From Lachnospiraceae bacterium UBA7182 (GTDB lineage Bacteria; Bacillota; Clostridia; Lachnospirales; Lachnospiraceae), in assembly GCA_002491115.1 (NCBI GenBank), contig DKVI01000034.1, positions 1-12,833 on the forward strand: DNA of 12,833 nucleotides. Reading direction: 5' to 3'. Below, piece by piece: positions 1-5,564 of the stretch. Positions within the stretch are counted from its first letter, which is position 1; every line of letters starts with the position of its first letter. The translations under genes and the position numbers were made by a program. The notes under the pieces are model-generated. The model was not told where the DNA came from, made no database searches, and saw nothing but the letters and a program-made list of their open reading frames with translations.

Positions 1-249
1 CTTTTGACACCCACATCATTATATGCATCCACAATATTTTTCAATACAAAGTTAATAGCATTCGTCGCATATGGATTTCCCAACGAATTGAGAAAAACAA
101 AATCAGTAATCCCGTCGATCTCACTCTTTTGGCTCATGCCCAATAAAAATAAAGTTCCTTTTGCTTTAACAGGCTCTTTCTTGCACTGGCTGTCAATGGA
201 ATGCTGCGCCGTCCTGCGATACAAAATAAAACCCTTCCTCTTTTATCCT
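1..249 (-). pseudogene. Tyrosine recombinase (integrase) fragment, frameshifted and partial
   Basis: This is a remnant of a phage/ICE-type site-specific recombinase; it runs off the left edge of the window. On the minus strand, one frame (about 217 down to 136) reads AGRRSIPLTASARKSLLKQK and then hits a TGA at 136-134. A second frame, open from 242 to the edge, carries on with SEIDG, DFVFLNSLGNPYATNAINF and LKNIVDAYND. This is the stretch of the catalytic domain between the first Arg and the HxxR box in Tn916/Tn1549-like integrases. Adding one T to the T run near 150 joins the two frames as KELYFLLGMSQKSEIDG. Just upstream a third frame reads EEGFYFVS, which fits the preceding beta strands and suggests a second, larger lesion near 215. 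The N-terminal part is not visible. The family call rests on recall of conserved integrase patterns. Confidence 0.72.
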
Positions 250-309
250 TTACAGGGGGCAACAGGCGTGTTATACTGCCTGCATACCCCGTTTTTCTGT
301 GTTTGCGGG

Positions 310-441
310 TTACTCTGCCTTTGCCGAAGTTGCCGCTTCAGCAGAGGCCTTTTTCAGTTCTTCTTTTAATTCTTTAAGTTCCTTCATGGCATTATCAAAT
401 GTCTTCCCCATACCGCGCCGGTTGCGGATCATTTTCTCCAT
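310..441 (-). CDS. 43-residue charged, helical microprotein of unknown function
   Basis: A short ORF, ATG at 441-439 and TAA at 312-310. I do not recognise the family. It begins with a basic stretch (MEKMIRNRRG), then a heptad-like Glu/Lys/Leu run (KELKELKEELKK) that should form an amphipathic helix or short coiled coil, and ends in an Ala/Glu/Lys tail. There is no signal peptide, membrane segment or cysteine. The case that it is real is good for its size: AAAGGAGG lies 8 nt before the ATG, and a near-consensus promoter (TTGACA, 17 bp, TATATT) stands about 30 bp upstream. It is divergent from the Cro/C1-type regulator at 604 and lies upstream of the decayed integrase on the same strand, so it is probably cargo or a control protein of a former mobile element. 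Confidence 0.7.
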   Translation of the reverse strand: MEKMIRNRRGMGKTFDNAMKELKELKEELKKASAEAATSAKAE

Positions 442-471
442 GGCTTGTCCCTCCTTTCACCTGATGATATC

Positions 472-500
472 AATATACACTTTTTAGTTTCTTTTGTCAA
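472..500 (-). promoter_or_regulatory. Promoter of the 43-residue microprotein gene
   Basis: On the minus strand, -35 TTGACA (500-495) and -10 TATATT (477-472) are separated by exactly 17 bp. Transcription would start near 465, giving a leader of roughly 25 nt with the Shine-Dalgarno sequence just before the ATG. Confidence 0.75.
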
Positions 501-512
501 TAATTATTTTAC

Positions 513-522
513 ATTAATTAAT
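513..522. repeat. Palindrome ATTAATTAAT between divergent promoters
   Basis: A perfect 10-bp palindrome placed midway between the two outward -35 boxes (500-495 on minus, 542-547 on plus). It could be an operator shared by both promoters, but the tract is so AT-rich that chance is a real alternative. Confidence 0.3.
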
Positions 523-541
523 TTCATTTTTCAGAGCTTAT

Positions 542-570
542 TTGACTTTTTACACTATATAATGTATAGT
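542..570 (+). promoter_or_regulatory. Promoter of the Cro/C1-type regulator gene
   Basis: -35 TTGACT (542-547) and -10 TATAGT (565-570) with a 17-bp spacer. A better-looking TATAAT at 558-563 is only 10 bp from the same -35 box, so it is unlikely to be the hexamer used with it. Transcription would start near 577. Confidence 0.65.
554..570. promoter_or_regulatory. Candidate autoregulatory operator, ACTATA-n5-TATAGT
   Basis: A perfect 6-bp inverted repeat with a 5-bp centre (17 bp in all). Its right arm is the -10 box of the regulator promoter. Size, symmetry and position suit a dimer of a small Cro/C1-type repressor binding over its own promoter. That the protein at 604 binds here is inference. 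Confidence 0.45.
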
Positions 571-603
571 AGACATATAAAAAAATAAGGAGCATACAGA
601 GAT

Positions 604-822
604 ATGGCAATCAGTATGGGCGAAAAAATAAAGATAATGCTTAAACGTCGCAATATGACATTAGGCGAATTAGCCGAGCAAACTTCACAGTCTCGCCAAA
701 ATCTGTCAAACAAAATGAGCCGCGATAACTTCAGTGAAAAAGAACTGGCAATGATAGCCGTTGCTCTTAACTGTACTTATCATGCAGGCTTTACCATGAA
801 TGATACAGGGGAAGAAATATAA
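604..822 (+). CDS. Small Cro/C1-type (XRE) helix-turn-helix regulator
   Basis: A 72-residue stand-alone DNA-binding protein of the lambda Cro/C1 fold. Residues about 8-50 form the HTH: helix 1 GEKIKIMLKRRNMT, then LGELAEQTSQSRQNLSNKMSR, with the recognition helix around SRQNLSNK, and a further helix at FSEKELAMIAVALNC. The tail FTMNDTGEEI probably adds a beta strand for dimerisation; this layout is common in mobile elements of Lachnospiraceae. AAGGAG lies 11 nt before the first ATG (604). A second ATG at 616 would drop only four residues and is spaced less well. It is likely a repressor controlling its own promoter and perhaps the divergent microprotein and the downstream pair. No ligand or protease domain is present. 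Confidence 0.88.
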   Translation: MAISMGEKIKIMLKRRNMTLGELAEQTSQSRQNLSNKMSRDNFSEKELAMIAVALNCTYHAGFTMNDTGEEI

Positions 823-843
823 CCCTCATTCTTCATCCATAGC

Positions 844-910
844 GCGGAAAATTCCGCTCAAATATCACCGGGACAACGTACCCGAAAATATTCGGATACC
901 TTTGTATAAT
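844..910 (+). promoter_or_regulatory. Two dyads and a TATAAT box upstream of the RelB-like gene
   Basis: The gap between the regulator and the RelB-like gene holds GCGGAA-AA-TTCCGC (844-857), CCGAA-AATA-TTCGG (882-895, extendable by GTA/TAC across one mismatch) and TATAAT at 905-910. No good -35 box stands 17 bp upstream of this TATAAT, which suggests an activated or weak promoter, or chance. The dyads could be operators or a weak terminator, though no T run follows them. Confidence 0.3.
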
Positions 911-955
911 CCACGCCCATTCCCCCAGACTATGTAAAGAAAGGAAGTTAATATT

Positions 956-1180
956 ATGAGTAACCGCGAACTGGCCGAGATCCTGATAGACCAGATACCG
1001 GAAAGCAAACTGTGTTATGTTGTTGCTTACCTGCAAGGCGCTGCAATTCCGGATGAAACGCCAAATGTCGAAACCTTAAAGGCGATGGCGGAAACTGATG
1101 AAATGATAAAGGCAGGAAGCGGGCAGCAGTTTCCCGGAAATGCCGAAGAATTTACCGCTTTACTTCTGTCAGAGGATTAG
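956..1180 (+). CDS. RelB/DinJ-like small protein, candidate antitoxin
   Basis: A 74-residue acidic protein. The N-terminal half (NRELAEILIDQIPESKLCYV, then VAYLQGAA) is a helical segment with the pattern I/V-D-x-I-P-x-x-K-L-x-Y-V, frequent in small antitoxin-like proteins of clostridia. The middle (NVETLKAMAETDEMIKAG) and the end (QQFPGNAEEFTALLLSED) resemble the toxin-wrapping tail of RelB/DinJ-type antitoxins. A-A-G-G-A-A-G lies about 8 nt before the ATG. No RelE/YafQ-type toxin follows; the next gene, 52 bp downstream on the same strand, is a Uma2-type protein. The antitoxin reading is inference from sequence flavour and arrangement. It could instead be a short regulator or partner of the Uma2 protein. 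Confidence 0.65.
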   Translation: MSNRELAEILIDQIPESKLCYVVAYLQGAAIPDETPNVETLKAMAETDEMIKAGSGQQFPGNAEEFTALLLSED

Positions 1181-1232
1181 TCATGTTGATTTATCTGGCA
1201 TATAAGGCCATCTACAGAAAGGAGTCCTGCCC

Positions 1233-1796
1233 ATGCCACCAGCATTAGCACAGGAAAAAATCTATACCGAAGAAGACTACAACAATCTTCCGGAAACTGT
1301 CCGCGCGGAACTGATTGACGGACAGTTATACTACATGTCCGCACCCAGCAGGATGCATCAGGAAATATTGTCTGCTCTGCATATCCGTATTGGTACTTAT
1401 ATTCTCTCTAAAGGCGGTTCCTGTAAGGTCTATCCCGCCCCATTTGCCGTCAAACTGTTCAATGACAGGGATGATACCGTTGAGCCTGATATAAGCGTCA
1501 TATGCGCCCCTGAGAAGCTCACAGACAGGGGATGCACAGGTGCGCCGGACTGGATCATTGAGATCATCTCTCCCAGTAACCCGGAGCATGACTATATCCG
1601 CAAGCTGAATCTGTATGCAGATGCAGGAGTCAGGGAATATTGGATTGTAGACCCTCGTGACCGTAAAATACTCGTATATGATCTGCAAAATGAACATGCA
1701 GAGGATTTTACAGTAAAGCCATACACATTCCAGGACAAAATAAAGGCCGGCATTTATGAGGATCTCTGGATTGACTTCAAAGAACTAAACTTATAA
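1233..1796 (+). CDS. Uma2 family (DUF820) PD-(D/E)XK nuclease-fold protein
   Basis: A 187-residue protein with the full set of Uma2 marks: YTEEDYNNLPETVRAELIDG near the N-terminus (conserved Glu and the LIDG turn), MHQEILSALHIRIG helix, VEPDISVI (the catalytic-type Asp, about residues 88-95), PDWIIEIISPS (the E-x-hydrophobic strand), and then D-YIRKLNLYADAGVREYWIVDP. Uma2 proteins have a restriction-endonuclease-like fold and are called putative endonucleases; their biological role is mostly unknown. Length is typical for the family. AAAGGAG lies 8 nt before the ATG. It probably shares a transcript with the RelB-like gene just upstream, and a terminator follows. The metal-binding residues look intact, so it is not obviously dead. 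Confidence 0.9.
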   Translation: MPPALAQEKIYTEEDYNNLPETVRAELIDGQLYYMSAPSRMHQEILSALHIRIGTYILSKGGSCKVYPAPFAVKLFNDRDDTVEPDISVICAPEKLTDRGCTGAPDWIIEIISPSNPEHDYIRKLNLYADAGVREYWIVDPRDRKILVYDLQNEHAEDFTVKPYTFQDKIKAGIYEDLWIDFKELNL

Positions 1797-1809
1797 ACAT
1801 CAAATCCAC

Positions 1810-1850
1810 CAGCCGTCACTATTTGCGGTAGTGGCAGCTGTTTTCTTCCT
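1810..1850 (+). terminator. Intrinsic terminator after the Uma2 gene
   Basis: A 12-bp stem, CAGCCGTCACTA against TAGTGGCAGCTG, with one mismatch and one G-T wobble, a 7-nt loop and a TTTTCTT tract. It closes the accessory unit and separates it from the membrane-protein unit. Confidence 0.65.
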
Positions 1851-1878
1851 TGCTTTTCACCCGGATATGACGTACAAT
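1850..1878 (+). promoter_or_regulatory. Candidate promoter of the membrane-protein unit
   Basis: -35 TTGCTT (1850-1855) and -10 TACAAT (1873-1878), spacer 17 bp. A second hexamer, TATAAT at 1887-1892, has no good -35 partner. The promoter starts where the preceding terminator tract ends. Confidence 0.45.
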
Positions 1879-1925
1879 AAAGCGCATATAATATTTAAAT
1901 CGTGCTTTTAAAGGACAATAAACAA

Positions 1926-4049
1926 ATGAAATATATGAACTGTTTCGCGAAACTGGCCGTACAGGTTTATCAGTTTATAGTCACCGGTTTTTTCTGGATA
2001 ATCCTCTTTTTTCTCAGTATTTTAAGCATTTTAAGCACCTGTTATATCAAAGCGGATTCTTCTGAAATCTCCTTTTTTGTCAAAGACAATATTTTTCTGA
2101 ATCTGAGTGCCGTTCTGCTTGTTATTTTTCTGTTTGCCGCCTGTAAAAAGTCGAAACGTCTGCACGCTTTTTTTGAACGGCTGGAAAATGACGAACCGTT
2201 TTTCCAAAAACATCTCCGGGTTTTATTATATGTGCTGCTTACAGCCTCTGTGATCTGGGTTCTCGCCACACAGTATATTCCCCGCGCGGATCAAAGTTCC
2301 GTACAGGAGGGTGTATATTCTCTGCATATTAAAAACTATTTCATGTTCGCCTATGACGGCTACCTTGCACGATATCCAAATCAGCTCGGACTGGTGTGGC
2401 TCTGTTATCTGCTCTCTATTGTTTTTGGCAGTGACAATTATATATGTTTCCAGCTTTTGAATGCCCTTGGCATCTTCCTTCTTTACCGGGAGATGGCCAA
2501 AGCCTGTGAATATCTGGAATTCCGGCGTATTGTCCGGCTTGCGACCGTCGCAGCGGGAATCCTGTTTTTTCCGCTTATCATGTACTGCTCTTTTGTTTAC
2601 GGCAATATACTGGGACTTGCCTGTTCCTTATCCGCCGTCAGGCAGGAACTTGCCTTCTTTAAATACAAAAAGAAACGAAACGCCGTATTTTCGGCTGTCA
2701 TGATTACGCTCGCAGTAACACTGAAATCAAATTATCTGATCTTTATGACAGGTATGGGCATCTATGCCCTGATAGAGCTGATTCGGCAAAAACAACTGAA
2801 ATTTTTCATACTTCCTGTCCTGATCCTGGCAGGATATTTTTTCCAGGCGACCGTACCGGCTGCTGTCTCCCGGCAGGTCACCAAAGAGCCCATGGATCAG
2901 GGCGCAAGCTCCTGGTCCTGGGTGGCCATGGGACTGCAGGACGGACCGCGGGCGCCCGGATGGTATAATGAATATAACTGGCACTCCTATACCGACAGCG
3001 ATTATACTACGCAGGTCCATGCACAGACAGCAAAAGAAGATATCAAAAAATCGCTTTCCTTCTTTTTGGGACACCCTGCAGAAGCCGGACGCTTTTTCAT
3101 CAAAAAAACCGCGTCCCAGTGGAATAACCCCACCTTTCAGTCCTTTTGGACACCCCAGATCCATTCTTCCAATATTAAGCCCGGCAACTGGGTCTGGCGG
3201 TTTACCGGTACAAACGGCATGCACCAAAGTGTAAGGTTCTTAAATTTGCTGCAGTCTGTTATATTATTCGGGGCAATCATCTATTGTGTCTTTTTTCACG
3301 GAAAAGCAAATTATATACCTTCTTTAATCTTTGCCCTGATCTTTGTCGGCGGATTCATCTTCCACCTTTTCTGGGAAGCCAAAGGACAATATACGATTTC
3401 CTATTTTGTACTTTTATTTCCCTATGCCGCCGCAGGATATGACGCTTTGTCCGAATGCCTGGCACATCTTTCCGGACGCCGTCCTGTAACCCGCCCCGTG
3501 CCCGCCCGCCTGCTCCTGACCGGCCTGGCTGTACTGACCGCGGGCCTGCCTGTACTTTTTGCCGGAAAGTACACAGACTGTCTGACCGCAGATACAGAAA
3601 AATATTTCCGCTATCTGCAGCAGACGGATCATACGCCCGTTCTCAAAGACGGTATCTATCACCTGTGTACAGACTCCGGTCTTGCACTTGGCCTGTCCGA
3701 CTTTAAGAAAAACACGACTGACTTTTCTTTCTGTCCCATGCAAATGAGCGCGGAGGATACAGACATCCAGATCACGCATTATCAGGATACTGCATGGCTT
3801 CGTTTTTGTTTTACAGATTTATACCTGACGGCGGCCGAACAGTCCGGACAGGAAGACCACCGGACGGTTTCTGCCTCTTCTCCTTCCGTAAAGGAAGAAC
3901 AGCAATGGCAAATAAAAAGTGCCGGAGACAGCAGTGTCTATATTTTACAAAATGACGATTATGCTCTTACTTATGATGAAGATACCCAAAGCATCTGTCT
4001 TACCCCTTTTGATGAGGGAACAAATCAGCTGTGGTTCGTAACCCGCTAA
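1926..4049 (+). CDS. Polytopic GT-C-like membrane glycosyltransferase with C-terminal beta-trefoil-like domain
   Basis: A 707-residue membrane protein. Hydrophobic segments recur from residue 14 to about 560. The first long outer loop (IPRADQSSVQEGVY, then YLARYPNQLGLVWL) follows the plan of GT-C enzymes, where an early acidic residue lies in an extracytoplasmic loop. Conserved-looking blocks are SSWSWVAMGLQDGPRAPGWY (about 327-346), SQWNNPTFQSFW (about 397-408) and HLFWEAKGQYTISYF (about 480-494), typical of PMT/GT39-like proteins of Lachnospiraceae. From about residue 575 a soluble tail has three internal units, two ending in Q-Q-W (W661) and N-Q-L-W (W703), the QxW pattern of ricin-type lectins. 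I chose ATG 1926 (AAAGGA 10 nt upstream) over an in-frame GTG at 1902 that has no Shine-Dalgarno sequence. Donor and acceptor are unknown. Confidence 0.75.
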   Translation: MKYMNCFAKLAVQVYQFIVTGFFWIILFFLSILSILSTCYIKADSSEISFFVKDNIFLNLSAVLLVIFLFAACKKSKRLHAFFERLENDEPFFQKHLRVLLYVLLTASVIWVLATQYIPRADQSSVQEGVYSLHIKNYFMFAYDGYLARYPNQLGLVWLCYLLSIVFGSDNYICFQLLNALGIFLLYREMAKACEYLEFRRIVRLATVAAGILFFPLIMYCSFVYGNILGLACSLSAVRQELAFFKYKKKRNAVFSAVMITLAVTLKSNYLIFMTGMGIYALIELIRQKQLKFFILPVLILAGYFFQATVPAAVSRQVTKEPMDQGASSWSWVAMGLQDGPRAPGWYNEYNWHSYTDSDYTTQVHAQTAKEDIKKSLSFFLGHPAEAGRFFIKKTASQWNNPTFQSFWTPQIHSSNIKPGNWVWRFTGTNGMHQSVRFLNLLQSVILFGAIIYCVFFHGKANYIPSLIFALIFVGGFIFHLFWEAKGQYTISYFVLLFPYAAAGYDALSECLAHLSGRRPVTRPVPARLLLTGLAVLTAGLPVLFAGKYTDCLTADTEKYFRYLQQTDHTPVLKDGIYHLCTDSGLALGLSDFKKNTTDFSFCPMQMSAEDTDIQITHYQDTAWLRFCFTDLYLTAAEQSGQEDHRTVSASSPSVKEEQQWQIKSAGDSSVYILQNDDYALTYDEDTQSICLTPFDEGTNQLWFVTR

Positions 4050-4086
4050 AAAATACAACTTTAAAAATACAGGAGGAAAACCAACC

Positions 4087-5481
4087 ATGAACCCGTCATC
4101 CAGACAAAATACATCTGCACCCAGGCACCTGATGCTTTATTTTTTCATCTGCCTCGCCGCGTTTATCACACTTTTATTATTAAACTGCAGAACCGTTTAT
4201 ACCGCCGATGACTATATGTATCATTTTTTCTGGGAAAGTTCAATGCCGACTGAGGCAACAAGACCCATGAACGGAATCGCCGATCTTCCGCTGTCTTTAT
4301 GGAATCATTATAACGGATTCAACGGCCGGATTGTCAGCCACGCATTTGTCATGTTCTTTATGATGTATGATAAAATGCTGTTCAATATCTGCAATTCCCT
4401 TGTATATGTTATCACCGGCTGGCTCCTGTTAGCCTATATAGAACCTGACCGCCGAAAATGGAATCCATGGTATCTGGCGGCTGTTTATCTGGCAATGCTT
4501 GTCTTCTTTCCCAGTTTTGGCTGGTCCGTGCTGTGGTTGGCCGGCGCATGCAATTATCTGTGGACAAACGCTTTGATACTGGCTTTTTTTCTTCCGTATC
4601 ATTTTTATATGGATACTTCCAGAACCGGCAGGCATTCTTTCCTGAAAGCACTGGCCATGATACTGCCCGGATTTATGGCAGGAGGTTCCAACGAGAACAC
4701 CGGCGGAGCGATCGTATTATTGTCCCTTTTATTTATCGGCCACTGGGCTTTCACAAAGAAAAAAATACCCCTTTGGAGTATAACGGGAACACTGTCCGCG
4801 TGCGCCGGAATGGCTGTTACACTTTTGGCGCCCAGCAGCCGGTCGCGGATCACGTCCGAACCTCTGCAGCTTTCCACTTATCTTAAAAGAATCCGCGAAC
4901 TGATCGGATTTTCCTATCACTATATTTTATTACTGCTCATTGTTCTGGCTGTCATCGTATATTTTTTTATAAAATACCGAAAGGAGAACCAGGAAGAATG
5001 GCGTGGCGACCTGATTGTTCCTTTCTACTATTGTATTTCCGCGGCAGCCAGTGTCATTGTCCTGCTTGCATCCCCGCTCATAAGCGGTAAATCCTGGATA
5101 CTGGCAGTTAATTTTCTGATCATTCTCATCGGACGGTTCGCCTTAAAAATGAGTTATGACGGATATCCTGTAAAAAGGGGAATACAGACAGCATCTGTTC
5201 TTTTATGTATCTTTGCGGCTTTGACATTCGGCTTTGCATGGAAAGATTTAAGCCGGACTTACCGCGAAGTACAGATGCAGGTACAGATGATCAGCGAACA
5301 GAAAGCGCAGGGGATTATGGACACGGAAGTCTTTCTCCTGACTCCGACAGAAAACACTTACAATGCAACCCGACATTCTCCCAATGTGTCAGACAATAAA
5401 AATGACTGGTTTAATCAATGGATGGCCCGTTATTACGGCGTGGATTCTGTCACAGGAACCAAAGCCGGACCGGAGATATAA
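4087..5481 (+). CDS. DUF6056-like polytopic membrane protein
   Basis: A 464-residue integral membrane protein with about ten hydrophobic segments. After the first (about 14-34) comes an outer loop with TADDYMYHFFW (about 39-49) and then HYNGFNGRIVSHAF; the early D-D and the N-G-R-x-x-x-H block are what I associate with DUF6056-type proteins, whose shape resembles GT-C glycosyltransferases. A loop with GGSNENTGG (about 199-207) may be functional. The hydrophilic tail after about 380 is probably outside the cell. AGGAGG lies 10 nt before the ATG and only 37 nt separate it from the preceding gene, so the two are very likely one transcript and one pathway, presumably surface glycan or glycolipid assembly. 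The DUF assignment is from memory; enzymatic activity is inference. Confidence 0.7.
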   Translation: MNPSSRQNTSAPRHLMLYFFICLAAFITLLLLNCRTVYTADDYMYHFFWESSMPTEATRPMNGIADLPLSLWNHYNGFNGRIVSHAFVMFFMMYDKMLFNICNSLVYVITGWLLLAYIEPDRRKWNPWYLAAVYLAMLVFFPSFGWSVLWLAGACNYLWTNALILAFFLPYHFYMDTSRTGRHSFLKALAMILPGFMAGGSNENTGGAIVLLSLLFIGHWAFTKKKIPLWSITGTLSACAGMAVTLLAPSSRSRITSEPLQLSTYLKRIRELIGFSYHYILLLLIVLAVIVYFFIKYRKENQEEWRGDLIVPFYYCISAAASVIVLLASPLISGKSWILAVNFLIILIGRFALKMSYDGYPVKRGIQTASVLLCIFAALTFGFAWKDLSRTYREVQMQVQMISEQKAQGIMDTEVFLLTPTENTYNATRHSPNVSDNKNDWFNQWMARYYGVDSVTGTKAGPEI

Positions 5482-5502
5482 ACCTGCTGTTTTTCTGCCG
5501 GG

Positions 5503-5542
5503 AAAAGCGCCGCATACCCTGCCGGTTCTGCGGCGCTTTTTT
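5503..5542. terminator. Strong intrinsic terminator between convergent genes
   Basis: A perfect 12-bp stem, AAAAGCGCCGCA (5503-5514) with TGCGGCGCTTTT (5529-5540), a 14-nt loop and a T6 run on the plus strand. Read from the minus strand it also ends in T4, so it may serve glnS (stop at 5565) as well as the membrane-protein unit. Confidence 0.85.
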
Positions 5543-5564
5543 ATTCTGTCTTTGATCTTTGATG

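Noticed and set aside
4..369. Plus-strand open frame of 121 codons at the left edge
   Set aside because: Its complement carries the integrase remnant and the 43-residue microprotein, which explain the open frame better.
1902..1925. GTG start giving eight extra residues to the membrane glycosyltransferase
   Set aside because: No Shine-Dalgarno sequence before the GTG, whereas AAAGGA is correctly placed for ATG 1926.
2727..3227. Minus-strand open frame of 166 codons
   Set aside because: Antisense to the membrane glycosyltransferase gene; no start signals and no recognisable domain.
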